A stretch of 55,790 nucleotides of DNA, taken from the NCBI GenBank assembly GCA_028715605.1, contig JAQURM010000012.1, positions 1 to 55,790 of the forward strand, written 5' to 3'. The DNA is from Desulfovibrionales bacterium. GTDB lineage: Bacteria; Desulfobacterota; QYQD01. Position 1 is the first letter of the stretch; the number at the start of each line of letters is the position of its first letter. Below are positions 8,222 through 17,182 of this stretch, piece after piece. The notes under the pieces are model-generated. The model ran no database searches. It had not been told where the DNA came from and saw only the letters and a list, made by a program, of their open reading frames with translations. The translations under genes were made by a program, and so were the position numbers.

Positions 8222-8809
8222 TTAATCCTCCTGCTGCAAGCCGGATAATTTAAGCATCATCTCCAGGAATTCGTCGGCCTTTTCAACCCCGCCAAGGTTA
8301 GAATAGAAGACCTTGTACGTGCCGTCTTTATTGTTTTTGATCCCAATGAAATAAGGAGTTCTGACTTCACCCAGGGCCTTGTGGACAGAATAATCAATAT
8401 CTGCGAAAAGGGGAAAGGATATGTCATATTTTTTTCTGAATATTTCGACTTCGTAAGAAGAATTCCCTGCCCCGATGCCAATTAATTTGATCTTGTCTTT
8501 AACATATGGATTATCTTCAATAATCCGATATAGTTTATTTACTTCGGGGGCATTTTTTTGACAGTGGGGGCAATACATGCTGAAGACTTCAACAATTACA
8601 ACCGGGGCCTTGATTTGTGATATCTTGAAATGCCCTGTCCCGGAAAGTCCCAAATAACTCCTTTCGTGAGGGCGTTGCGGTACCGGGAGTTTGATCGCTG
8701 CCGGGGTATCGTCTCTTATCGACGGGGCACTGGCCGCTCGCGCCGGATGATCGAATATTGGAAAAAAGACAACAAAGATTCCCAGGTATATCAAGATCTT
8801 TTTTATCAT
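8222..8809 (-). CDS. TlpA-like periplasmic thioredoxin-fold protein
   Basis: A 195-residue protein with a signal peptide (MIKKILIYLGIFVVFF, cleavage near ARA) and a thioredoxin-like domain whose redox motif is CPHC at residues 80-83 (FSMYCPHCQKNAPEVN). The later RTPYFIG segment provides the cis-Pro of the fold. An upstream GTG at 8839 would extend it by 10 residues, but GGAGG five bases before the ATG at 8809 decides the start. It probably reduces or isomerises disulfides in the periplasm. Its gene ends 2 bases before the peroxiredoxin gene, suggesting that it reduces that enzyme. Confidence 0.86.
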   Translation of the reverse strand: MIKKILIYLGIFVVFFPIFDHPARAASAPSIRDDTPAAIKLPVPQRPHERSYLGLSGTGHFKISQIKAPVVIVEVFSMYCPHCQKNAPEVNKLYRIIEDNPYVKDKIKLIGIGAGNSSYEVEIFRKKYDISFPLFADIDYSVHKALGEVRTPYFIGIKNNKDGTYKVFYSNLGGVEKADEFLEMMLKLSGLQQED

Positions 8810-8936
8810 CTTGTCCTCCAGCCAACGTCTTATGGCCACTCCCTTTCCCTGTGGCGGTAGGCAGTATGGGAGCGGCCTGGATTATTTTCTTGTTATAAAA
8901 ATTATTGCACAGATGATTAGAAATTGGCAAGCATTC

Positions 8937-10064
8937 TCATTCTGAAAATAAAAGCGGGAGGCGGTCTGCTACCGCAAATCCTTCACGGGTAGGTAAGGCC
9001 CGGTTTTGTAGGACCCTTACCAATCCTGATTCTTGCAGCCGGGACAAAATCCGGTCTGCTTGAGGGCTGCTATTGTGGAGGATTTCCATAGACACCCCGT
9101 CCCTGGTTCGGAAGCCCAGGTAAAGCGCCTCCAGTCTGAGCTGTTCCGTAGAAAGTGTCTCAGTCCCATCAACCGGTGGCTTTCCTTCTGCGAGCGCCCG
9201 GCAATACTTGCGGATGGACCTGTAATCCCACCAGCGGACGCCGTCCTGGAATGAATGGGCAGAAGGGCCAAGCCCCAGATAGGGGACGTGCTGCCAGTAT
9301 TTCTGGTTGTGGCGGGAAAAGAATTCCTCACTCCTCGCAAAATTAGAGATTTCGTAATGTAGGTATCCGTGCTCCTCAAGGAACCTGGAGGTAAGAAGGA
9401 AGAAATCCCTTTCTTTCTCTTCTTCCAGGGGTTTGATCCGGCCCTCTGCCAGCATTTTGCCAAAAGGTGTCCCCTCTTCGGGCGTCATCTGATAGCAGGA
9501 GAGGTGTTCCGGTTCAAAAGCAAGGGCGTGTTTCATGGTCTGCATCCAGTCTGCCTCAGTCTGGCCGGCAAATCCATACATCAGGTCCACCCCTGCATTG
9601 GTAAAGCCGGAGACCCTGATCCACTCCAGCGCCTTGTCCGTCTGCCGGGCAGTGTGTCTCCGGCCCAGGTATTGAAGCTCCCGGTCATCGAAAGACTGGG
9701 CACCGAGGCTGATGCGGTTTACTCCCAGATCCCGCAGGAGCGTCAGCTTTTCCAGGGTGACGTCGTCAGGATTGGCCTCTATGGTTATCTCTGTATCGGG
9801 TGAGAAGGTAAAATACCGGAAAAGGCCATCCATCAAGGTGGCGAGTTCATGCCCGGCGAGCAAGGTCGGGGTGCCGCCTCCCAGATAGAGGGAATCGAAG
9901 GCGGTAAAGCGGTCTTTATAGATAAGGGCCTCTCTGCGCAACCCATACATCCATTCAGAGACAAGAGAAAGGGAGGTCACCGAATAAAAATCGCAATAGG
10001 GACACTTTGTCCGGCAAAAAGGGACGTGTATATAAAGACCAGGGTTTTTGCTGTCACTCATCAT
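8937..10064 (-). CDS. hemW: HemW-like radical SAM protein
   Basis: A radical SAM enzyme of about 375 residues. The iron-sulfur motif CRTKCPYC follows YIHVPF near the N-terminus, then YLGGGTPT, the EANPDD and GVNRISLGAQSF segments, and the RHNQKYW motif characteristic of HemW, ending with the HemN C-terminal domain. HemW binds and transfers heme, while HemN oxidises coproporphyrinogen. The HNxxYW motif and the presence of only three clustered cysteines followed by Asp favour HemW. A GTG at 10091 could extend the protein by nine residues; ATG 10064 or 10061 is preferred by homology, as no clear ribosome site is seen. Confidence 0.9.
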   Translation of the reverse strand: MMSDSKNPGLYIHVPFCRTKCPYCDFYSVTSLSLVSEWMYGLRREALIYKDRFTAFDSLYLGGGTPTLLAGHELATLMDGLFRYFTFSPDTEITIEANPDDVTLEKLTLLRDLGVNRISLGAQSFDDRELQYLGRRHTARQTDKALEWIRVSGFTNAGVDLMYGFAGQTEADWMQTMKHALAFEPEHLSCYQMTPEEGTPFGKMLAEGRIKPLEEEKERDFFLLTSRFLEEHGYLHYEISNFARSEEFFSRHNQKYWQHVPYLGLGPSAHSFQDGVRWWDYRSIRKYCRALAEGKPPVDGTETLSTEQLRLEALYLGFRTRDGVSMEILHNSSPQADRILSRLQESGLVRVLQNRALPTREGFAVADRLPLLFSE

Positions 10065-10091
10065 CAAATTGTCCGAATAATATATTACCAC

Positions 10092-10409
10092 GATGAAAAC
10101 AGCCGGGGAAGAGGAGAAGTGAACCCCCGGTCTCTTCGCTTCACGGCTTGCGCAGCGACCCTTTCAGAGTTCGCAGGCGGGGAATGCTTGCCCCTTCCAG
10201 CCACTAAAGGGCTGGCTTTCCCCTTCCTGCTCGCTCTCGAAGGGTGCCCCGCTGCTCCAGCAAGTTTCGCTCAGAACCATAGGGGTTCCCTAAGGCTCAG
10301 GAAATTACAATCAACTCAGACCTTGTATTTTGGCCGTAGAAATAGTAGTAATCGGATGAATTTTAAGGCGAGGTTTAATATAGGCGGACTTGGTTCCGGG
10401 CACATAGGC
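10092..10409. other. Spacer with a dispersed intergenic repeat
   Basis: No gene seen before about 10357. The stretch 10128-10300 is a repeat also found at 47195-47275 and 49240-49380, recognisable by CTGCTCCAGCAAGTTTCGCTCAG. Open frames through it are repeat-derived and not genes. Confidence 0.6.
10128..10300 (+). repeat. Dispersed intergenic repeat, copy 1
   Basis: It contains GCAGGCGGGGAATGCTTG, a CCAGCCACTAAAGGGCTGG hairpin, CTCGAAGGGTGCCCC and GCTCCAGCAAGTTTCGCTCAG. It shares these blocks with 47195-47275 and 49240-49380. No coding potential or transposase. Confidence 0.75.
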
Positions 10410-10449
10410 ATGACTTTTTATCCGGTAAGGGCCAGGACTCATCTGAGGT

Positions 10450-10773
10450 ATGCGCAGAAACTCCTGGCTGAGGCCGTGGAGGCAGAACAGTCGGGGCATA
10501 CGCAGAGTTTTTAAGAGATGCCTGGATGCATCGGAACATGCCTTAAAGTCCATTTTTAACATCACCGGCGTTGATATGGAAAAGTACAAAGACCTGGAAG
10601 AGGCGGTGACTCGGGTGTTAAATACGGTCTTTGATAAGGCAACACTTAACCGGATAAAGAATTATTATTCAACCCTTAAGCTATCCGCCTCTCCAGAGGC
10701 GGATGCGTCCGAAGCCATAGAAAAGGCGTCGTTTCTTATAAAAAAGGCCGCGGAATTTGTCCAACCGCAATAA
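10450..10773 (+). CDS. Small helical protein of unknown function, probably frameshifted
   Basis: The uninterrupted frame encodes 107 residues, and its second half (MEKYKDLEEAVTRV onward, from 10576) reads as a natural helical protein. The first residues of this frame (MRRNSWLRPWRQNSRG) look out of frame. The other forward frame from the ATG at 10410 reads MTFYPVRARTHLRYAQKLLAEA and stops at 10512. Removing one G from the GGGG run near 10493 joins the two into a smooth helical protein of about 120 residues, 10410-10773. I do not recognise the family. It lies 20 bases upstream of the aminotransferase and may be co-transcribed with it. Confidence 0.5.
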   Translation: MRRNSWLRPWRQNSRGIRRVFKRCLDASEHALKSIFNITGVDMEKYKDLEEAVTRVLNTVFDKATLNRIKNYYSTLKLSASPEADASEAIEKASFLIKKAAEFVQPQ

Positions 10774-10793
10774 GCGGGGAGGAATTGACTACT

Positions 10794-11981
10794 ATGTCTG
10801 TTTCGACCAGGATGCATGATTTTATGACCAGGGTCTCGTGGATACGCAGGATGTTCGAGGAAGGACTGGCCTTAAAGGCCCAATATGGCCCCGATAATGT
10901 CTATGACTTCAGTCTGGGGAATCCGGACCTTCCGCCGCCGGCCTCTTTCCGTCAATCGCTCCTGGAGGCCGTCAATAATGAAACACCCAACTGTCACAGC
11001 TACATGCCCAATGCCGGTTACACAGAGGCGCGAGCGGCCGTAGCCCGCCATCTATCATCTGAACACGGCCTGATGTTTTCTGCGCAGGATATAATCATGA
11101 CCTGCGGCGCGGCGGGGGCTTTGAATGTGATCCTTAAGGCCATACTCAATCCTGGAGATGAAGTTATAATCCCGGCCCCCTACTTCGTCGAATATAATTT
11201 CTATGTCGATAACCATGGCGGCAAAGCGGTCATAGTCAGGACGAAAGAGGATTTCTCCCTCGACCTCCCTGCTATCGAGGAAGCGATTACTCCTCGTACT
11301 AAAGCGGTACTCATTAATTCGCCTAATAACCCCACGGGCCAGGTCTATGATCGGGATTCCATCCGGAGACTGGGCGAGCTTTTGGCCGATAAGACGCAAG
11401 GCCGGGGCCAGACTATTTATCTTATCGCCGACGAACCTTACCGCTACATCGTCTATGACGGCATAGAAGCGCCCAGTGTCTTTGCTGCCTACCGGGAGAG
11501 CATTGTCGCTACTTCTCACTCTAAAGACCTTTCCCTCCCCGGAGAACGCATCGGCTATATCGCCGTCCATCCGGAAGGCATGGATAGGGATGACCTCGCC
11601 TCCGCCATGACCCTGGCCAACCGCATCTTAGGATTTGTGAATGCGCCGGCCCTGATGCAGCGTGTAGTGGCCGGGCTCCAGGGACAGACCGTGGATGTCT
11701 CCATCTATCAAAAGAGGCGGGACATGCTCTGCGAGGCCCTGGCCGGCTATGGTTATCAGTTTCTGAGACCTAAAGGGGCCTTTTATCTCTTCCCCAGAGC
11801 CCCCCTGCCTGACGATACAGCATTTGTAAAGACCCTCCAGGAAGAAAATATCCTCACCGTGCCCGGCAGCGGCTTTGGATGCCCGGGATATTTCCGCATC
11901 GCCTTCTGTGTGCCTGAAAAGACTATCGAGCGGGCGCTCCCGGGTTTTGAGAGGGCTATGGGACGGTATCCGGATAAGTAG
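10794..11981 (+). CDS. Class I/II PLP-dependent aminotransferase
   Basis: A 395-residue fold-type I aminotransferase of the aspartate aminotransferase superfamily. It contains the GNPDLPPP loop near the N-terminus, the SPNNPTGQVY motif, the Asp/Tyr pair in IADEPYRYIVYD that holds the cofactor, and the Schiff-base lysine in SHSKDLSLPGERIGY (near residue 243), with the C-terminal Arg in YFRIAF that binds the substrate carboxylate. The substrate cannot be read from the sequence. The ATG at 10794 with GGGGAGG 11 bases upstream is preferred over the TTG at 10785, which is too close to that ribosome site. Confidence 0.92.
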   Translation: MSVSTRMHDFMTRVSWIRRMFEEGLALKAQYGPDNVYDFSLGNPDLPPPASFRQSLLEAVNNETPNCHSYMPNAGYTEARAAVARHLSSEHGLMFSAQDIIMTCGAAGALNVILKAILNPGDEVIIPAPYFVEYNFYVDNHGGKAVIVRTKEDFSLDLPAIEEAITPRTKAVLINSPNNPTGQVYDRDSIRRLGELLADKTQGRGQTIYLIADEPYRYIVYDGIEAPSVFAAYRESIVATSHSKDLSLPGERIGYIAVHPEGMDRDDLASAMTLANRILGFVNAPALMQRVVAGLQGQTVDVSIYQKRRDMLCEALAGYGYQFLRPKGAFYLFPRAPLPDDTAFVKTLQEENILTVPGSGFGCPGYFRIAFCVPEKTIERALPGFERAMGRYPDK

Positions 11982-12072
11982 TGACCGCTTCATGAAATTG
12001 TCACATCCTGCCCGTAATCACGTCACATTTTCCCGGTATTCTCCCTCCAAAAATAATCGCAGGAGGTAGTAA

Positions 12073-13341
12073 ATGAAAAATCGTTTAGTGAAAAAGGCCG
12101 TTATGATCCTGAGCTTGATGCTGTTTGCCATTACTCTGAAAGGCCCTTTGAGTTATGCGGCAGATCCTTTGCTGGAAAAGCTGAAACAAAAGGGCGTGCT
12201 GACCGAAGAGGAAGCAGCGCAAATTGAAAAAGAAAATGAAAAAAAAGAGGCAAAGCTACCCAAAGGCCTCGAAGGAGTAAGCCTTGGCGCCCTGGCCTAT
12301 ATCGATTATTCGGCCGGTAATAGCCTGAGCAGCGGGAGTCAGAGCAGCTACAATCAATTCGCGGTCACGCGCGGTTACATTAATTTCACAAAACAGGTTA
12401 CTCCCTGGTTTTCCGTACGCGTCACGCCTGATATATTTCAGGAAACCGTAAATGATGGTTCTAAAGCTTATGGTAGCTGGCTGCTCAGGTTCAAGTATTA
12501 CTACGCCCAGTTCAATCTGCCGGACCTGGGATTGGTTACCAATAATAAAACGGAACTTGGGATGGGCCATATGGCCTGGCTGGATTTTCAGGAACACGTC
12601 AATCCCTACCGGTGTCAGGGGACCATGTTTCAGGAAAGATTCGGTAACTTTAACTCATCGGATATAGGCATAGGCATTATGGGTTATTTCGGCGGTGAGA
12701 TGGATGAAGACTATAAGAAGGACGTCAGTAAATATTATGCGGGTAAGTATGGCAGCTATCACCTCGGTGTTTACAATGGGAGCGGGTATCATGCCACGGA
12801 AAACAACAACGACAAGGCGGTGGAATACCGGGTTACGGTGCGGCCCCTGCCCGATGTGTTGCCCGGTCTGCAATTGAGCTATTTCGGCGTCACCGGAAAA
12901 GGTAACAGCGCTACCTACACGGACAGTAATGCCCCGGACTGGCATATAAATACAGGTTTCATCAGCTACGAGTCCAAATATTTCACGGTTACCGGTGAGG
13001 TCTGCCGAAATAAAGGCAATCAGGCCGGGACCTGGCTTACTACCGGCAGCAACCCAAAGACGGTCGAAGGCTATTCCTTGTTCGGGTTTGTGAGGGTTCC
13101 GGGCCTGGAAAAACTGAGGGTACACGGCCGTTATGATTATTTTGATCCGAATGTGGATATCTCAGATGACTCTGCGCGCCTGCTTATCGCCGGGTTGAGT
13201 TATGACGTCTACAAGCATAATATGGTCATGGTGAACTACGAACGTTACAACTATGACGTTAACAATAGCAAGGTCGGAGGCCTGGCGAACGCAGACGATT
13301 ACGAGCACAAGGTTCAGTTCGTCTATCAGATAAGCTTCTGA
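12073..13341 (+). CDS. Outer-membrane porin-like beta-barrel protein
   Basis: A 422-residue exported protein: a signal peptide of about 29 residues (ending SYAA), a short helical segment (LLEKLKQKGVLTEEEAAQIEKEN) typical of the periplasmic start of OprP/OprO-like porins, then alternating amphipathic strands and a terminal Phe (YQISF), the usual outer-membrane insertion signal. A GGAGG site precedes the ATG. It probably forms a diffusion channel for anions or other small solutes. It follows the aminotransferase after 91 bases without a clear terminator. It lacks the conserved features of conduit-type (MtrB) barrels. Confidence 0.8.
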   Translation: MKNRLVKKAVMILSLMLFAITLKGPLSYAADPLLEKLKQKGVLTEEEAAQIEKENEKKEAKLPKGLEGVSLGALAYIDYSAGNSLSSGSQSSYNQFAVTRGYINFTKQVTPWFSVRVTPDIFQETVNDGSKAYGSWLLRFKYYYAQFNLPDLGLVTNNKTELGMGHMAWLDFQEHVNPYRCQGTMFQERFGNFNSSDIGIGIMGYFGGEMDEDYKKDVSKYYAGKYGSYHLGVYNGSGYHATENNNDKAVEYRVTVRPLPDVLPGLQLSYFGVTGKGNSATYTDSNAPDWHINTGFISYESKYFTVTGEVCRNKGNQAGTWLTTGSNPKTVEGYSLFGFVRVPGLEKLRVHGRYDYFDPNVDISDDSARLLIAGLSYDVYKHNMVMVNYERYNYDVNNSKVGGLANADDYEHKVQFVYQISF

Positions 13342-13382
13342 TGCAGAAAACAGCCATCGACGCTTGGCAAGATATAAAAATC

Positions 13383-13411
13383 TTGACAACAGCGCATCCA
13401 CGGTTTATTTT
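13383..13411 (+). promoter_or_regulatory. Promoter of the tRNA-Glu gene
   Basis: TTGACA at 13383-13388, a 17-base spacer and TATTTT at 13406-13411. The start of transcription would fall about 17 bases before the mature tRNA 5' end. This is the best sigma-70-type promoter match in the window. Confidence 0.65.
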
Positions 13412-13434
13412 CGAACCCGTAACAGTCAGTTATA

Positions 13435-13510
13435 GGTCCCATCGTCTAGCGGCCTAGGACATCGGCCTCTCACGCCGAAAACACGGGTTCGAGTCCCGTT
13501 GGGATCACCA
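13435..13510 (+). tRNA. tRNA-Glu (anticodon CTC)
   Basis: A 76-base cloverleaf including an encoded CCA. The acceptor stem GGTCCCA pairs with TGGGATC, the D arm is TCGTCTAGCGGCCTAGGA, and the anticodon stem TCGGC/GCCGA carries loop CTCTCAC with anticodon CTC at 13469-13471. The T arm is ACGGGTTCGAGTCCCGT. The overall sequence resembles bacterial tRNA-Glu closely. It decodes GAG. Confidence 0.96.
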
Positions 13511-13518
13511 GAAAATAT

Positions 13519-13561
13519 AACCCCTTGACTTTACTTAATAGAGTCAAGGGGTTTATTTTTT
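13519..13561 (+). terminator. Rho-independent terminator after tRNA-Glu
   Basis: AACCCCTTGACT (13519-13530) and AGTCAAGGGGTT (13542-13553) form a perfect 12-bp stem with an 11-base loop, followed by TATTTTTT. Confidence 0.92.
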
Positions 13562-14167
13562 CTCTCCAACTCTTAAGGTATTACTTATTTCCCTTTGCCG
13601 CATTATGATCGAGGCTGCGATAGAACGTCTTGACCATAACTGAGGAGATATGCTGGTGGGATATCATGGATAAGATACGAGGATTGACCGACGACTTAAC
13701 CAGTCGTTCATAAAGGTTGGTATTTACAAGTTTATTAAATAGGTTCGTAAGGATCAACTCCTGGTGTCGCTATCCTTCGCTCTCTCAAGTCCTCCGGCAC
13801 GCGGTACACATATCCATCTATTGTACTTTTCGGCACTTTCTACTGATAAGATGAATAATTTGTGTTCGTTCGGGTCGCTCAAAGGGCGGTTAGACAGTAT
13901 CCAGAGCCGATATACGCACTTGGTGAAAAAAAGCTGGCTTTTTCGTGCATTGTTATGTATAGTAACAAATTCCTATCAGGAGTAACGTTTCGTCTCTGAC
14001 CTTCCCCGCTGTTCTTTACCGCAGGTTTTCTGGTTGGCGACGTCCATGCCGTTGGCTTACAACGGCTTGGGGAACCTGGCGGTAATCCCTGCCACAAACT
14101 GCCCAGCAAAACGGTTTATCCTTGGTAATTTTTATTCCGCCTGTGGCGGGCGGAGAAGGGTATTACT
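13562..14167. other. Gap before rhlE, no gene recognised
   Basis: About 600 bases with no convincing frame; a 73-codon frame at 13764 has no recognisable composition or ribosome site. The last 60 bases are the rhlE leader. The tRNA-Glu and terminator just before make this a plausible integration point, but no integrase or att repeat was found. Confidence 0.5.
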
Positions 14168-15421
14168 TTGTCGTTTCAAAGATTCAATCTCGATCCACGT
14201 TTGTTGCGCGCTGTCGCAGCAAGCGGTTACACCATTCCCACTGAGATCCAGAGCCAGGCTATCCCGGTAGCCATGGAAGGCCGCGACCTGATGGCCTCGG
14301 CACAGACCGGTACGGGAAAGACAGCGGTGTTCGTGCTGGCTGCGCTCCAACGGCTGGTCGCGCCCCCAACGCTTCGGGGCCGTGGCGCGCGGGTGCTGGT
14401 GCTTACGCCCACCCGGGAACTGGCGCTTCAGGTCACCCAGACTGTCCATCAACTCGGTCGTTTTACCCAACCACGGGCCGGCGCTATTGTTGGCGGTGTC
14501 CCCTACGACGCTCAGGAAAAATTGCTCCGCATGCCCCTGGATTTTCTTGTCGCTACCCCGGGTCGTCTTATTGACCACATGCAGCGCGGGCGGGTGGATT
14601 TTTCCCGTGTAGAGCTCTTTGTTCTGGATGAGGCCGACCGGATGCTCGATATGGGCTTCATCGACGATGTAGAACGTATTGCCTCGGCAGTCCCCAAGTC
14701 CCGGCAGACAATGTTGTTCTCGGCAACGCTTGAGGGCGGTGTACAGGGTATTGCCCCCCGGCTCCTTCGGGACCCGGCGCGCATCGAATTGGCGCGGGTG
14801 AAGGAGAGGCATGCCTCCATCGAACAGCGGATGCACTGCGCCGATGGTCTTGGGCACAAACAGGCCCTGCTGGCTCATCTGCTTGGCGACCGGGAGGTTT
14901 CACAGGCCATTGTCTTTACTGCGACCAAGCGGGGCGCCGAACAAGTGGCGGCGATTCTTGCCGCCCAAGGACATGCCTGCGCCGCCCTTCACGGCGACAT
15001 GAGTCAGGGCGCGCGCAACCGCACCATGGAACGTATGCGGCGTGGAGGAGTGAGGGTTCTGGTGGCTACCGACGTGGCCGCACGAGGCCTGGACATCAAA
15101 AGCGTGAGCCATGTCATTAATTTCGACTTGCCCATGAGGGCGGAGGACTATGTCCACCGTATCGGGCGGACCGGCCGTTGCGGGTTATCGGGAATTGCCG
15201 TATCCCTGGTCAGTCCCCAGGACAGGGACAAGCTGGCGTGCATCGAACATTACACGGGCCAGCACCTGGACCGGCAGGTGATTCCGGGTCTGGAGCCGGT
15301 TATCCCGGAGCCGCGCAAAGGCCAGGGGTCTAGCTGCGGCCGCGCCTTTAAAGCGCAGGGTACACGCAGAAACTATAGAACGTCCGGGCGCTTCGCGCAA
15401 AAGGCGAAGTCCCGGCATTAA
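14168..15421 (+). CDS. rhlE: DEAD-box RNA helicase, RhlE type
   Basis: A 417-residue ATP-dependent RNA helicase that remodels RNA or ribosome-assembly intermediates in the cytoplasm. The motifs are in order: Q motif (FxxFNL...PTEIQSQAIP), Walker A ASAQTGTGKT (residues 43-52), PTRELALQV, VLDEADRMLDMG (near 152), SAT (near 180), VATDVAARGLDI and HRIGRTGR, then a short basic tail. The start is TTG at 14168, which gives the family-typical MSFxxF and has GGAGAAGGG upstream. The gene is more GC-rich than its neighbours, which may indicate transfer. A short terminator-like hairpin follows at 15495. Confidence 0.94.
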   Translation: MSFQRFNLDPRLLRAVAASGYTIPTEIQSQAIPVAMEGRDLMASAQTGTGKTAVFVLAALQRLVAPPTLRGRGARVLVLTPTRELALQVTQTVHQLGRFTQPRAGAIVGGVPYDAQEKLLRMPLDFLVATPGRLIDHMQRGRVDFSRVELFVLDEADRMLDMGFIDDVERIASAVPKSRQTMLFSATLEGGVQGIAPRLLRDPARIELARVKERHASIEQRMHCADGLGHKQALLAHLLGDREVSQAIVFTATKRGAEQVAAILAAQGHACAALHGDMSQGARNRTMERMRRGGVRVLVATDVAARGLDIKSVSHVINFDLPMRAEDYVHRIGRTGRCGLSGIAVSLVSPQDRDKLACIEHYTGQHLDRQVIPGLEPVIPEPRKGQGSSCGRAFKAQGTRRNYRTSGRFAQKAKSRH

Positions 15422-15995
15422 GGCCGGGTATGACGCGCCGGAAAAATCGATTAAAACACTCATCCGCCGCGGCGGACAAAGAACAATGAAAACAATTCCC
15501 CGGCCCCCTTTTTTTGATGAAGAGGGGGTACGGGGATTTTCAGGTGAACATGAGTAGCAAGCGTATTCGCCGTCCGCCCCAGGCGGACTGCGGGGAGCTT
15601 CAAAACTAAAAGCGGTAATTTTCCCCGGCTGAAATCTGCAATCTTGACCGTCCACTCGCCCTCCGAACAGGATGACCGGCTTTCCCGGTAATTTTTGCTT
15701 GTACATCATAATTATTGAGTGCTAATATTATAATTATACGCTTTGTGTTCATTCGGCGTCTCCTGCGGGATTCTCAAGAAGTAATCGGGCGCGCGCTGTA
15801 CGTCTCTCTCCGACCGTTGACTCCGGGGTTCGACACGATATTCCTCCTCTTTCTGCGTTATAGCGTTTACACCAGCCTATAGTCTGCTGACAAACAGCTT
15901 ATTTTCTGTCTTGCTATGCAGCGGTGCGTTTCAAGATGTGTGTCGGGAAGCCGTCAAACTTTGATTTTTTACGAGATCATCAGTCTTGAGATAAA
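15422..15995. other. Spacer between rhlE and cfa
   Basis: No gene seen. It holds the hairpin at 15495-15541 and a GTCCGCC/GGCGGAC palindrome near 15570-15586 followed by GGGGAGCTTCAA, a block that recurs near 40590-40615. A 174-codon minus-strand frame here overlaps rhlE and is not credible. Confidence 0.5.
15495..15541 (+). terminator. Terminator-like hairpin after rhlE
   Basis: ATTCCCCGGCCCCCT pairs with AGGGGGTACGGGGAT across a T-rich loop and is followed by a short T stretch. It sits 74 bases past the rhlE stop. Confidence 0.5.
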
Positions 15996-17141
15996 ATGCT
16001 TATGAAGGCAGCGAAAGCCAAAGAAATTCTTCAGGCCGTCCTGGCCCAGGCCGGTATCGTCATAGACGGCAAGGGAGATTCTGATATTAGGGTCAGGGAT
16101 GGACGTTTTTATGAGCGGGCGCTTGCCCGCGGGGCTTTGGGCGTGGGCGAGGCCTATATGGACGGCTGGTGGGAGACGTACAGACTGGATGTCCTGGCAG
16201 AGAAGGCGTTAGCGAAGGACATAGAGTTTAGTATAAATGATCTCAGCCTGACCAGCAGGGCAGCGCTCGCATGGGGATGCCTTTCGGCCCGGGTTCTTAA
16301 TCAGCAGAACGAGAGACGCTGCCTCTGTGCCGCTGCCCATTATAATCTGGATAACGAGCTGTTTCGCTCCATGCTCGATAAACGGATGGTCTATAGTTGC
16401 GCCTATTGGAAAAACGCAAGGACATTGGACGAGGCCCAGGAAGCCAAACTGGAACTGGTTTGCAGGAAACTCTATCTGCGTCCGGGCATGCGGGTTTTGG
16501 ATATTGGCTGCGGGTGGGGCAGCTTTGCCAGGTTCGCTGCCGAGAACTACGGCGTTTCAGTCGTGGGGATAACTATCTCCAAAGAACAATGTGCGCTGGC
16601 CGAAAAAATGTGCGCCGGATTACCGGTCCAGATCAGGTTGCAGGACTATCGTGCGCTCCGTAGCGACGGCGCTTTCGATGCCGCAGTTTCGCTGGGGATG
16701 CTGGAGCATGTCGGCTTCAGGAATTATCGCAGGTACATGAGCGTCGTCAAGCGCAATCTCAGGCCGGGCGCGCTCTTTCTCATACAAACCATTGGCGGTA
16801 ATATTTCAGTAACCGATATGGACGCCTGGTTCAACAGGTATATCTTCCCACGCGCCATGTTGCCCTCCGTATCCCAGATTGCCAGGGCGTGCGAAGGGAT
16901 ATTTGTGATCGAAGATTGGCACAATTTTGGGCCTGACTACGACAAGACGTTGATGGCCTGGTTTCAAAACTTCGATAAAAACTGGAACAAGTTTCACGGG
17001 AAATACGGGGAGACATTCTATCGAATGTGGAAGTACTACCTTCTCACCTGCGCAGGGTCGTTCAGGGCCAGAAAGAACCAGCTTTGGCAGATTGTGCTCT
17101 CTGATTCCGGGGTCAGGGGAGGCTATGTGCCTGTCCGGTAA
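15996..17141 (+). CDS. cfa: Cyclopropane-fatty-acyl-phospholipid synthase
   Basis: A 381-residue SAM-dependent enzyme that adds a methylene bridge to unsaturated acyl chains of membrane phospholipids. It has the family N-terminal region (GVGEAYMDGWWE near residue 50), YSCAYW before the methyltransferase domain, the SAM-binding loop VLDIGCGWGSFA (near 167), and C-terminal FIFPRAMLPS and YDKTLMAW signatures. The length matches E. coli Cfa (382). Two in-frame ATGs (15996 and 16002) are equally possible. No operon partner. Confidence 0.95.
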   Translation: MLMKAAKAKEILQAVLAQAGIVIDGKGDSDIRVRDGRFYERALARGALGVGEAYMDGWWETYRLDVLAEKALAKDIEFSINDLSLTSRAALAWGCLSARVLNQQNERRCLCAAAHYNLDNELFRSMLDKRMVYSCAYWKNARTLDEAQEAKLELVCRKLYLRPGMRVLDIGCGWGSFARFAAENYGVSVVGITISKEQCALAEKMCAGLPVQIRLQDYRALRSDGAFDAAVSLGMLEHVGFRNYRRYMSVVKRNLRPGALFLIQTIGGNISVTDMDAWFNRYIFPRAMLPSVSQIARACEGIFVIEDWHNFGPDYDKTLMAWFQNFDKNWNKFHGKYGETFYRMWKYYLLTCAGSFRARKNQLWQIVLSDSGVRGGYVPVR

Positions 17142-17182
17142 TAGCCGGATGGCCGGTTTTTTTGCCTCCGGGCGCTTTGGGC

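Noticed and set aside
13435-14167. Integrated element at tRNA-Glu
   Set aside because: A tRNA followed by a foreign-looking gene suggested an island, but there is no integrase and no repeat of the tRNA 3' end in the window.
15185-15709. 174-codon minus-strand frame overlapping the end of rhlE
   Set aside because: Half of it is antisense to conserved helicase motifs and the rest crosses a terminator-like hairpin. No family resemblance.
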